A stretch of DNA of 64,000 bases from Topomyia yanbarensis. Lineage: Eukaryota; Arthropoda; Insecta; Diptera; Culicidae. The number at the start of each line of letters is the position of its first letter. Positions within the stretch are counted from its first letter, which is position 1. Shown here piece after piece: positions 32,158 to 43,500 of the stretch. The DNA lies in the NCBI RefSeq assembly GCF_030247195.1, contig NC_080671.1, forward strand, positions 211,328,361 to 211,392,360, given 5' to 3'. Position numbers and translations under genes: made by a program. The notes below the pieces were generated by a model that saw only the letters and a program-made list of their open reading frames with translations, did no database searches and was not told the DNA's origin.

Positions 32158-34200
32158 TTTACAGCATTTCTGAACTAAATAAGCTAGTGGTCATTTTCAA
32201 TGTAAAATCGTGTGCTGAATCCGAAAATGAGGTCCAAAAAATTTACAGTAGAACAGTTTTCGAGTTACAGTGAAAAAATGAATTTTACCTTTAAAATTAA
32301 AAGTACGTTCAGTAAAATCCAAATATCTTCGATTGTAGTGCATCGATATGAAGTATTATTATGTTGAATTAAAGGTAACTGAATGCACTTTCGATCGTTA
32401 GAACATTTTGTTTTAGTGCGCCTTCTGGTTCTGACGTTATTTACGAATCTATTGAACTTTTTCTTAATTTTTCGTCGCATTTTGAACAAAAAAGAGAGTG
32501 TGGTCAATATTTTCGGCAAGATAAAGCAATCCTAAAAATTATATTTCTATTGGAAATTAAAGCCTGCTAATAACCAATGAAAATAAGCACTTGTTAGTTT
32601 AAATCCGATGACAATTGCGAAAGTTATTAAATTTTTTGTAAAATGGCAATTTTTGTGTTTCTCTTGGTCAACTTATTGAACCATCTTGATTCCAATTTTT
32701 TCTAGGGCTTGTTTAATAATATATGAGGGGCTCTCTGTCAGAATTCTGTTAAACAAGTAAATGGAAGAATTTTGAAAGAATTTAATGTGGGGTAATATTC
32801 GAACTCGTTTATCCAAATGATTAAGGACTTCTGATAACAATAATTTCAGCCTCAGTGGAGTAATGTCATCAAAAATTCGGCATTAAAAATACGCATAATA
32901 TTTACATGTACAGAATCGTATATGTACAAAACACATTGTAAACTTCAATGCCTTGATACACACATCGGAAGCTTATGAATGTGCAAAATGCTAAATTCGG
33001 GCAATAGCTTCACGAATGATGACTTATCCACCTATTTCGTCACGTTTCGTTCTACTAACAATTTATTTTACGTGATTAAAACGTCTAGAAGTTTATAATT
33101 TGAAATTATATTGGATTCATATTGGCTTCTATGATGTACCGATTTTACTGTACTGGGTCACAAAACTTCAAGATACTATAATATATTGCGTAAAACATCT
33201 AAGTGCAATTACAAAATATTTTACGTTCTTCAAATCATTGTTAAGTTCAGATTTTGAGATTTTAATCCTACAATAAGTCTTGTTCGATGTCCTATATAGT
33301 TTAAAAACACGAACTGCTAGATGTTCTAGGAAGGAACACAAATTAAAAGTGTTACAAATTATTGATGTTATAATACTTGACGTATGTAGTATGACATATT
33401 TCTACGGATTCGTATAGTTTATATTAACATTGTACAAAACCCAATTGAGCAGCTAGCGTTTCAAAATACGAATTTTATAACGTGTGCGGGTTTAGTTTAC
33501 AACGAATTTTGTATCATCAAAGTGTTATTTTATGTAATACACTTGTAAATATTACACGCAGTATTGCATACCAATCATTCGATGACTTATAATTTCATAG
33601 AGCCTGAAATTATTGTTATCAGAAGTCTTTAATCATTTGGATAAACGAGTTCGAATATTACCCCACATTAAATTCTTTCAAAATTCTTCCATTTACTTGT
33701 TTAACAGAATTCTGACAGAAAGCTCCTTATGCATTATGTAAACAAGCCCTAGAATAAATTGGAATCGGGACGGTTCAATTAGTTGACCCAGAGAAACACA
33801 AAAATTGGCATTTTACAAAAAAATGAATAACTTTCGTAATTTTCATCGGATTCAAACTAACAAGTGCTTATTTTCATTGGTTATGGCCAGGGGTGGCATT
33901 GCGCATCTCGAAACGAAAGGTTTCTTGTATGCAAGCTTGTATGAAAAAGTCGATTCGAAATGGTTCCATAATGTCGCCCCAGGCTTTAATTTCCCATAAA
34001 AATATAATTTTTAGGATTGCTTTATCTTGCCGAAAATATTGATGACACACTCATTTTTCTTTAAAAAATCAAAAGTGCATTCAATTGCCTTTAATTCAAC
34101 ATAATAATATTTCATATCGATGCGCTACAACCGAAGATATTTGGATTTTACTGAACGTACTTTTAATTTTAAAGGTAATATTCATTTTTTCACTGCAACT
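32158..34200. mobile_element. 2-kb foldback element inserted in a gypsy pol
   Basis: Arms at about 32251-32855 and 33598-34200 are reverse complements (outer end TTTCGAGTTACAGTGAAAAA), around a 740-bp AT-rich middle. The left arm carries a stretch of about 100 bp (near 32385-32500) that the right arm lacks, and about 90 bp at 32158-32250 lie outside the recognisable arm. The integrase reading resumes on each side, so it landed between the zinc-binding and core domains. No transposase is encoded. Confidence 0.8.
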
Positions 34201-34530
34201 CGAAATGTGCCTTATTTATTCGACAGGATTTGCTTGTTTTTACAAATCTAGCAATCGATTTCTTCATATTTCTCCAATAGTATGTGTCCTTTAATTTTTT
34301 ATACAATCGGTTTTGTCCTACGTGACCTCCTGTAGGTGTCGCATTATAGTCGTGTAATATATTTTCAATTCTTCTACGTGGTTTATATAGTAAAATTTCC
34401 ACATCTTTCAATGTATTGATCGCGATCTTTTTAAACGATTCTACTGGTAAAATCGTGAATATTTTATTTTGTGTCGATATAGCTATTTTATTTAACTTCT
34501 TTTCTTTGAGCATGTCATTCAACCTTAGAC
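34201..34530 (-). pseudogene. Second gypsy element: integrase zinc-binding part
   Basis: Minus strand. Contains HDYNATPTGGHVGQNRLYKK, the histidine pair of the HHCC finger, then FVKTSKSCRINK, where the usual CXXC has become SXXC: the first cysteine is lost. It is continuous in sense with the reverse transcriptase/RNase H stretch at 34540-35775 after a stop or frame change. Confidence 0.8.
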
Positions 34531-34539
34531 AAACGGACT

Positions 34540-35775
34540 CTAGTGTCTGAGTTCCATCGGCTGTGACTGCAAATCTTCCTTTTCTTTTGGATCCGTTATA
34601 ATTATCGTTATTTTTCCGTTCGAACGTGTTGTTGTATGTAGTTTAGGTAGTTTGTAAGTTTTTGAGAAATCTTCTATTTCGTAGATTGACAGTTGCGCAC
34701 CTGTATGATCCTTTGAAATAGGTTCCCTTGTTGTCATATTTTTAGTCATAGACCTAGTGTTTACTTTCAAAATTGTCATTTCTTTTAATTCATCTGATGA
34801 GATTGCTATTCTTGAGAGAGCATCAGCACCAACGTTAGTTTTTCCTTTGATGTACTCGATTTCAAAGTCGTAATCTTCTAGATCTAGACGCATTTGCGTA
34901 AGCTTTTTGGTTGGTTCTTTCATACCAAAAAGATACACTAAAGGTCTGAGATCAGTTTTAATTTTGAATTTTCTTCCATATATGTAAGGTTTAAAGTGAT
35001 TGATTGCCCAGTGTATGGAAATCATTTCTTGAAAAATTGTATGTTTTTTGGCTTCTGCCTTATTAAAAGTTTTGCTAGCGTAGGCAATTGGAAGGTCATC
35101 ACCATTGTGGTTTTGCGATAACACTGCTCCACATGCTACGTTAGATGCATCTGTAGTTATTATGAAATCCTTTGTGAAATCTGGATATTTTAAAATTTGT
35201 GGGGATAATAAGTAAGATTTCAATTTTTCAAATGCCGTTTGACATTTATTAATCCATTCAAACTTTGTTTTCTTTTTTAATAAATCATTTAAAGGTTTCG
35301 CTATTCCTGCAAAATTTGGCGCGAATTTTCTATAATAACAAAATGCTACAAATCTGCGAATATCATCAGTATTTGTAGGAATAAGAAAATTTTTAACCGC
35401 GGAAAATTTTGAATCATCGGGATAGATTCCTTTATCGGTAATCTTATGCCCTAAATATGTTACTTCTGATTGAAAAAAATTACATTTACTAGGATTTAAT
35501 TTTAAATTGTAGTGACGAAGTCGTTCAAAAACTTTGGTTAAATTTTTCAAATGGTGTTTCATGGAACATCCAATTACAATAATATCGTCGATATATATAA
35601 AGGCATGTTCAGGAGTTAATCCTGCCATGGCCTTTGTCATCATACGCTGAAAACTGTTTGGACTGATATTTAATCCAAACGGCATTCGCGTATATTGATA
35701 ATGGCCTGAAGGGGTTGAAAAAGCTGTAAATTTACGTGATTCTTCTGAAAGAGGAATTTGGTGAAATCCTGACAT
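34540..35775 (-). pseudogene. Second gypsy element: reverse transcriptase and RNase H
   Basis: 411 open codons: MSGFHQIPLSEESRKF, MPFGLNISPNSFQRMM, the IYIDD active site (about residue 63), the connection region, then RNase H with TDASNVACGAVLSQ (about residue 205), the KTDLRPLVYLF block and GKTNVGADALSR. Compared with the intact element it is more AT rich and of a different subgroup, resembling the 17.6 type. It belongs with 35856-36486, from which it is separated by a frameshift. Confidence 0.85.
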
Positions 35776-35855
35776 CAGGTCAAGAGTACTGAAATACTTT
35801 GCTCTACCAAGTTGATCTAAAATAGAACCAATTCTTGGTAGCGGAAATTTGTCTG

Positions 35856-36486
35856 CTAATATTTTTTGTTGAGTTGTCTGAAATCAACAACCAATCTCCA
35901 CTTGTTATTGTTATCATTTGACTTCTTCGGCACTAGCAATATTGGTGAATTGTATGGTGAAACAGAATGTTCCACAATATTTTCTTTTAGCATTTTATTC
36001 ACATGAGATTGTATTTCTTCCGTTTGTGAATGTATTTGCTTGTAATTTTGGATATACGTCGGAATATTATCAGATAGGTGTATATCCTGGTTATAAAAAT
36101 TGTTAGTTGAAAGTGCATTTTCGCTTAAACAGAAGATGTTTGAATAATTCGATATTAATTGTTTCAAATCTGTATGTATAAAATTAGGTACATTCGCACT
36201 ATCGATTTCATTCCAAATATTTTCTTTATGTGTATTTTCATAATTACTGGTTTTATTAGTTTTCAGAACGTAATAATTGTCAAGTGGTTCTGTAAAAGGG
36301 TTTATTTGATTGTATGATATAAATACTGTTTTATTCGTAGTATTTATGAATTCTGACTGGATTTCTTTAGCATGTACAACCATTTCACTTTGATATGTCT
36401 TGTTTGTTAATCGTCGAATAGTTTCACTCCTCTGCGGAAGTATAAATCCATTCTGAAAATTGTCTTCAATTGGTACAGATACTGAT
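35856..36486 (-). pseudogene. Second gypsy element: start of pol before reverse transcriptase
   Basis: Linker and first reverse transcriptase motifs, SPYNSPILLVPKKS and WRLVVDFRQLN, read on the minus strand. A one-base loss in an A run near 35868 shifts the frame before the next motif. Protease and gag are absent: the sequence is cut near 36490 where a short TIR element begins. With three frame changes, one insertion and no LTRs it is a dead remnant. Confidence 0.85.
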
Positions 36487-36490
36487 ACAT

Positions 36491-36792
36491 TACGCTATAT
36501 TTCACCCTAAGGAGGAAAATTTGGTAAAAACCAAAATTTCTCACTAGGGTGAAAATTTGTTGGTAAAAACCAGTCTTTGTACAGGAGGGCACAAATCCTT
36601 ATTTCATACTTAGTTGCGTTTCGGCTCCGCCTTATCAGAAACCGACACTAACTTATTGTCGGAATAGATTAGCGCCGGCTTGACGCAAATCCCTTAAAAC
36701 TAAAACACACTTTGTGTTTCAATCGAACGACTGATCAAACGTGATGTCCCGTTCGAGCAGAAGCAGAAGCGCCGGCTTGAAATATAGCGTAG
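36491..36792. mobile_element. Possible 300-bp MITE
   Basis: ACGCTATATTTCA at 36491-36503 and its complement TGAAATATAGCGT at 36780-36792 form short terminal inverted repeats. Between them are GGTAAAAACCA repeats and GCGCCGGCTTGA-type sequence. It sits exactly between the truncated gypsy pol and a non-LTR fragment. I found no target duplication. Confidence 0.45.
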
Positions 36793-36804
36793 TGCTTTCG
36801 CATA

Positions 36805-37814
36805 GGCCTGCTAAGCCGGTCGGTCGAAAACTTCCTCAGAGTATCGATCACTCATCCCCATTATTTTCAACTTCGGTTTACCGGGTATCGGTATAACAGC
36901 ATTTTACTTTTCACCCAGATTGCTTACAATGTTTTCTTTCACCGATTCAATATTATCCCGAGTTGCACACTCCACAATAATCGAGCCATCTTTACCGTTT
37001 TTAAAGTTGCTAATTTTGTGCACCTTTGGATCTAATTTATTTTTTAATTCATTTCTCGTGTCGTCACTCGATTGCAACGGCTCGACTGGTTTAATCACAA
37101 TGACCGGGCGAGCCTTACGTTTCGTTTGACTTCTAGTTCTAATTTTATTCGTCCCAGTAGCTCCCGACAAAACATTCGCGTAAGTAATTCTACTATTTTT
37201 ATCAAAAACCTCGTCATTATTTCCATCATCGTCTATTTCAATTAACATCGGTTCATCTTCTTTATTCGTCAAAATTTTTCGTTTTCTACTGGGATTCCCG
37301 CCAGATTCAGAATGAACCTTCCTATTACTAAAATTCCTCTTTCTGTTCATTCCAACTAATTCAATTTCACGCTTAACATTTTCATTTAAACAACTTTTCA
37401 GATCTTCCAACTTTTTGGTAACACTGTTTTCCAAGCTAGCCAATTTACTCTCGAGAGAGTTGTTGAAAGACCTGATCAGTTTTTCTATTCCGTTTTCTAC
37501 TGCGATGTTTATCTGTGCATCGATGTTTTTCGGGCATCAGTGAGAGACTCAGAAATGGAAGCGAATTGTTCCATCTTCCTATTCAACTCAATGGATATCG
37601 AACTGACATCCTGCACACCAGAAGACTGATCTGATAAACACTTCGCACACTTGTAGCAAAGACTTGCATTATCAGCCACCCAATTTACCATGGCCTTTGT
37701 TAGCCCGGAACATTTTTGACGATATTTATCACCGCAAAAAAGACATACAACAAGGCCTTCGGCGAGACTCACCATGCTCGTACACTTTGCACACAGGCCG
37801 CTCATTATAGGCAA
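36805..37814 (-). pseudogene. ORF1 of a non-LTR retrotransposon with PHD-like finger
   Basis: Minus strand. An N-terminal stretch of 101 residues (37814-37509) has a cysteine-rich PHD-like finger: CAKC, CLFCGDKYRQKC, then CYKCAKC. After a frame change, 36904-37443 gives a basic, low-complexity region and a domain with VIVIKPVEPL and DGSIIVECATRDN, as in ORF1 proteins of CR1/Jockey-group elements. The reading passes a stop at 36904 and goes on as AVIPIPGKPKLKI to about 36805. ORF1 proteins bind element RNA. I find no matching ORF2 in the window, so this is a 5' fragment. Confidence 0.65.
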
Positions 37815-38104
37815 ATTAAACTACAGGTGGAGAAGCGGGACAATACCAAAGAACAATATAACACTGCGTCTTCCACTGCGGGCAAGCTTATAAAGCCAGC
37901 CGCAGCGAAATGAAATCTGAAAATCATAGAACAATAATAGTCTGTATGACTACACACTATACTTATGTGAATGATATTTCGATTAGCAATAGGCGCCCGC
38001 AAAGTTTTCAACGAAAAGTAAAGTATTTCACACGATTTAACCGATTGATGTTTACGCACTCTTTCACACAAGTTACCATATTCACTTTCACAAAAGCAAT
38101 GATG
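37815..38104 (-). other. 5' UTR of the PHD-finger non-LTR element
   Basis: Non-coding stretch upstream of that ORF1 start, ending where I-element ORF1 sequence begins at 38105. No TATA box; non-LTR promoters are internal, so one may lie here. Confidence 0.4.
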
Positions 38105-38594
38105 TGGTCTTGCAGAAGGTCAAAATAAGCGCTGGCGTATTCACTCTTTTCTCCTCTTCCTTTCGTGTAATTCGCTATACACGAATCACACCCCGGCTTA
38201 TAATTTCTTGTAAAACCTCCTTCTCTTCAAAGTGAATCAGATCGTAGCAGGAAATAACGCATCTGCTTACGTTCAGATTCGGATGGGATTCAACCACAAC
38301 ATCAGTACCGTCAATGAGCTTGGTCATCTTCATTAGTTTGGTAACTTGGACTGGGTTCCGAACTCGAAGGGTATACCGTGTTCCTTGAGCTTCGGTATTC
38401 GCACCTTCAATTGGGCCTCCAGCGACAACCTCCACCGATTTACCAATGACGAATGGGTTTCTTGGCAATGGTACGCCGTCTTTACCTGATAGCTGCAGGA
38501 ATGTCAGTTCGCCAAATTTGTTCGTCGGATCCATAAATTCCGGCAATCTCCTTTGGCTTGACCCTCCCGGATCACCGCTACTAGCGGCCGCCAT
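38105..38594 (-). pseudogene. I-element A ORF1, N-terminal part
   Basis: Starts MAAASSGDPGGSS as in C and D and reads to a stop at codon 140, where C and D have a glutamine (CAG to TAG). The frame continues in sense to FCKTT (about residue 164) before the truncation. The three zinc knuckles are absent. Confidence 0.85.
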
Positions 38595-38957
38595 CTTGGA
38601 TTACACCACTAGACGTTGGAAACTGCTATGTGGCACGGTCACCCGATACCAACCCCAAATGGGCAAAAAAGGTGAAGAAAAGGAAAGATCTTACCTTATT
38701 TGCCCCTTCAACGTCGACTTTTTCGAAGTGTTCCAACACTTTTGGGCCACACTGTAGGCAGGCAGAATCGCAGCTACCTTTTTTTTCGCACCGATTTTCG
38801 TGAAACTTTCACTGTCAGTCACTGAAAAACCACTTCACTCGTGTTTTCGCTCAAAAATAAATCGCGAATATCGCGAAAACACCGAAAAAACACAGTGTGA
38901 AATTTTCGAAAGCGCGTTGTATGTACCGTACGGAACGGTGTTTCGAACTCAGATGAA
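38105..38957 (-). mobile_element. I-clade element A, 5' part only
   Basis: Carries the 5' end (TTCATCTGAGTT... on the minus strand, 38957), a short leader of about 360 nt and the start of ORF1. Elements C and D have leaders of about 720 nt; the missing half has been deleted near 38757. The element is cut off at 38105 by the 5' end of another non-LTR element, an unusual form of truncation because these elements normally lose their 5' ends. Confidence 0.85.
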
Positions 38958-39129
<172 letters not shown>

Positions 39130-39241
39130 TGTTGTTGTTGTTGTTTATTAACGACACTTTACACCAAACGGTGCATTCGTGTCGGAAGAAAATTGGATTC
39201 TATACTCGTATTAACATCTCATAATAATTTACAATTCATTT

Positions 39242-40255
39242 TTATATTCGTTTGTACAAATTAGTTTCCTTGAGGAAGCTTAGCAGTTTGTCTTCGGTGT
39301 CCCCGTCGTTGCCTAGAGCCACTCGCAGGCTGGTCGAATCGATGTTGTGCATCTTTCTAGAATCGTCGTGTTTTCGGCACTGAAGAATTATATGACGAAC
39401 ATCTACGGTTACCCCGCAGCAGTCGCAAACTGGTGGGGTTTCTCTCTTTAGAAGGAAGTCGTGCGTCAATCGGGTATGCCCTATTCGCAACCGGGTAAGC
39501 ACTCGTTGATCAGCCGAACTCTCGCGGTCAGTCCACTTTACCGTATCGAATTTTATTTCGCGAAGCTTCACTTCAGTGGATGCAGACCATCGACGGTACC
39601 AATGATTTCGGATAGCTGATTTTACCTGATTGTTGGCATCTGCTCCCGGAATGGCTATTTGCAAAGGGGCATTACCCCTGGCTTCTCCTGCGAGGCGGTC
39701 TGCCTCTTCATTCCCGCGAATTCCAGCGTGTCCTGGAATCCAGCAGAGATTGATTGGACGATGTCGTATCATGGTTTCAATCTCCTGGATCCACGGATGC
39801 TGGGACGTGCCAGCTTCAATTGCCGATAAACAACTGGCTGAGTCTGTCATTATTAGCAGATCGTTGGAAGTGTAGTACGAAGTTACCGCTGTTTTAATTG
39901 CAAACGCCTCGGCCGAGAACACGCTGCACTGTGGCGGAAGACCAATCGACTGCTGGAGATGTTCTCCAAACATTCCCGCGCCTACTGCGTCGTCGTCTTT
40001 CGATCCGTCGGTATACACAACCGTTGAGTTGCTGAAGCGAGCATTCAGGAGTTCCTGAACGACAGGACGGACCACCTCAGAGGGATCTCCGGCATTCACA
40101 CTTCTTTTGATATCCCACACGACGTGGGGCTTGGGCTCGTACCACTTTCGGGTGGCTAGTCGCGTTCGAGTACAAATATTTGGTAAGGGCATTCCGATCA
40201 CCTCTGACAGTTCTTCGGAAGCTCGACGTACTAGTGGGAGATCCGCTTTATCGCT
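39242..40255 (-). pseudogene. I-element B ORF2, RNase H and C-terminal part
   Basis: Open throughout but lacking endonuclease and reverse transcriptase. The RNase H domain is complete (VVYTDGSKDDDAVGAG, AEAFAIKTA, MTDSASCLSAIEAG, LCWIPGHAGIRGNEEADRLAG), and the C-terminal cysteine/histidine motif CDCCGVTVDVRHIILQC is present. The cut removes everything needed for retrotransposition. Confidence 0.9.
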
Positions 40256-40262
40256 TTATCTA

Positions 40263-40467
<205 letters not shown>

Positions 40468-40599
40468 TGTTGTTGTTGTTGTTGTTTATTAACGACACTT
40501 TACACCAAGAAAGGGTGCATTCGTGTCGGAAGAAAATATTTTACCTGTAAATTTTACAATGCAGTTATCAGTTATGCAGTTACAAATCAAAATAAAATT

Positions 40600-43500
40600 T
40601 TATAACATTTTAAATAGGTTAGTTTCCTTGAGGAATTTTACCATACTCTCCTCATTTTTCCTGTCGTTGCGCAGAGCCGCTCGCAGACTAGTCGACTCGA
40701 TACCGTGCTTCCTTCTAACGTCGTCGTATTTTCTGCAGTGGAGGATCACATGGCGGACATCTACAATGATCCCACAGCAGTCGCACACTGGTGGTGAGGT
40801 TTTCTTTAGCAGAAAGTCATGTGTTAGCCGGGTATGCCCTATTCGAAGCCGGGTAAGCACTCGCTGTTCGGCCGAATTCTCGCGGTCAGTCCACTGCCCT
40901 GTGTCGAACTTAACTTCGCGAAGTTTTACTTCAGTGGACGCGGACCATCGACGGAACCATTGATTTCGGATAGCTGTTTTCATTCGGTTGTTCGCGTCTG
41001 CTCCCGGAACGGCTATTTGCAAAGGGGCATTACCCCTGGCTTCTCCAGCGAGGCGGTCTGCCTCTTCGTTGCCATGGATACCAGCATGACCCGGAATCCA
41101 GCACAGCTTGATTGGACGGCCTCGTAGCATGTTTTCAATCTGCTGAATCCACGGGTGTTGCGATGTGCCAGCTTCTAATGCCGATAAGCAACTGGCCGAG
41201 TCAGACATAACCACCAAATCACTAACCGTGTTATGTGTTGCTAGCGCCGTTTTGATTGCAAACGCTTCTGCCGAGAAGACGCTGCATGACGATGGAAGGC
41301 CAACCGATTGTTGGAAGTATTCTCCATACACTCCCACACCTACTGCATTGTCGTCTTTCGAGCCATCCGTGTAGACGATAGTTGAGCGGTTGAAACGACC
41401 TGCTAGGAGCTCCTGAAAAGCAGGCCGAACAATTTCCGAGGGGTCACCAGCTTTCACACGTCTCTTTATGTCCCACACGATCTGGGGCTTGGGTTCGTAC
41501 CATCTTCGTGCAGCTAAACGTGTACGAGTGCAAATAGCTGGAAGAGGGATTCCGATCACCTCTGTCAGACGTTCGGATGCTCGATGTACCAGGGGGAGAT
41601 CGGCATTGTCCTTGCTTTTTTCCAACGTATGGATGGCCAACCGGGCTATATTTTGAAGAACGAGTAGGTCGAATGGTAGGGCTCCAGCTTCTGCCATTAT
41701 GGCTACGATTGGGCTCGTGACGTATGCACCGGATGCAAACCTTACCATCCTGTTGTATGTAGGAGCGAGCGTTTGGATGACGGCGTCTCCTCCTCTGCTT
41801 ACAAGTCCCATACCGTAGAGGAGTCGCGAGGTAACAATTGCGGACCCGATTTGAAATAAAGAAGCGCGTTGACCACGGGGTAGCTTGGCACCGATCATCT
41901 TCAAGATACGCAGCCTGGATTCACACGTCTTCTTCGTCATTTTACAATGCGCTTTAAAGTTGAGTGATCGATCGAGAGTGACACCGAGAGTTCTCAGCAG
42001 CGTTTGTGTCGGAACGGCTACACCATCTACCTTTATCGCCTGCATGGGTTCACGGCGTACGTTAGGGCTGCAATAGAAGATGCTGGATTTCGTTGCAGAT
42101 ATCGTAAATCCAACACTTCTTGACCATTTATCGACGGCTTTTACTGCGGCCTGAAGTTTCCGAAGGAGCGACTGTTCTTTCTTTCCCCACACAAGAAGCA
42201 GAATATCATCGGCGTACAGCAACACTTGTACGGAGTTCGGGACCACGCGGAAGATGGGTTGGATAGCCACGAGAAATAGTGTCACAGAGAGCACTGAGCC
42301 CTGCGGCACACCATTTTCCAGCGGATGTGCTGGCGACAAATGCCCCTCTACGTTGACCTGGAACGTTCTCTCTGCCAGAAAACTGTTGACAATGTTTATC
42401 ATCCTTCCGCGTATTTGCCATTTTTGCAGTGTTCGTAGGATGCCATATCTCCAGGTGGTGTCGTACGCCTTGGCCAAGTCTAGCGACGCTATCAGACAGT
42501 GCTCGTCACGGTCGGGTAATGACCTCTCCAACTCCGCAAAGTATGTGTCAGTACCCCGACCAGATCTGAAGGCATGTTGTCGTTTGTCGAGACGCCCGTT
42601 CGACTCTAGTTCGGTGGTTAACCGTCGGTTGACAATTCGTTCGAACACCTTCGCCATACAACTAGTTAACGTGATTGGACGGAATGCAGCTGGACCCGCG
42701 TCATCCGAGCTTGGCTTTGGAATTGGTACGATGATTCCGGTTCGCCAACAGGGTGGGAATACGCCACTGCGCCATATTCTGTTGAAAAGTTCCAACATGG
42801 CAGTTTTCACAGACAATGGCAGTCGTTGAAGCATTGGATAGCCGATGCAGTCCGGTCCTGAAGAGCCACTTCTTCCTCTGTCGAGTGCCCACAGCAATTC
42901 ATTCAGGATGAAGTCCGAATTGTAGATATCATCGCTATCTGGCGAGAAGTTTATGCGGTTTCGTTCGGCCTTTTCTTTCTCCTTCTGGAACAACGACGAA
43001 TAGCTGGAGGTTGCGGATCTTTCGCTGTAGTGTTGCGCCAGTTCTTCAGCTATTTCTTCTGGCTTATCCGTGTAACCATTGGACCGCTTGATGACAGTTG
43101 GGCGGTGTTGGCGTTTCCCTCTCAACGTGTTCACTGTCTGCCACATGTCCGACGTAGTGGAACTTGGAGATATCTTCGCGACGAAGTCTTCCCATGATTT
43201 TTTCTTGGCGTCATGGATGGACTTTCTTGCTGCTGCCCGTGATTCCTGGAAGCTTTTCAGTGCATCCGCTTTTCGTGGGTCCTCTGCTGGTATACGCTTC
43301 AATGCTCTAAGAGCCTTTCTCCGATTTTTGATAGCTGCTTTCACCTCCGGACACCACCACGGAACCGCTTTGGGACCGACTCTGCCGGTAGTGCGAGGTA
43401 TCGCGGTGTTTGCTGCTCTAATCAACTGGTCAACGAAACAGTCGATTGATATTTCGACGCCCGGTCGAATAGCGTTGGCGGTCAATCGCTCGTAGGTTGT

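Noticed and set aside
42254..42829. 191-codon plus-strand frame opposite I-element ORF2 (and similar ones at 49081-49740 and 63079 onward)
   Set aside because: They are antisense shadows of the ORF2 coding frame and recur wherever that frame is conserved.
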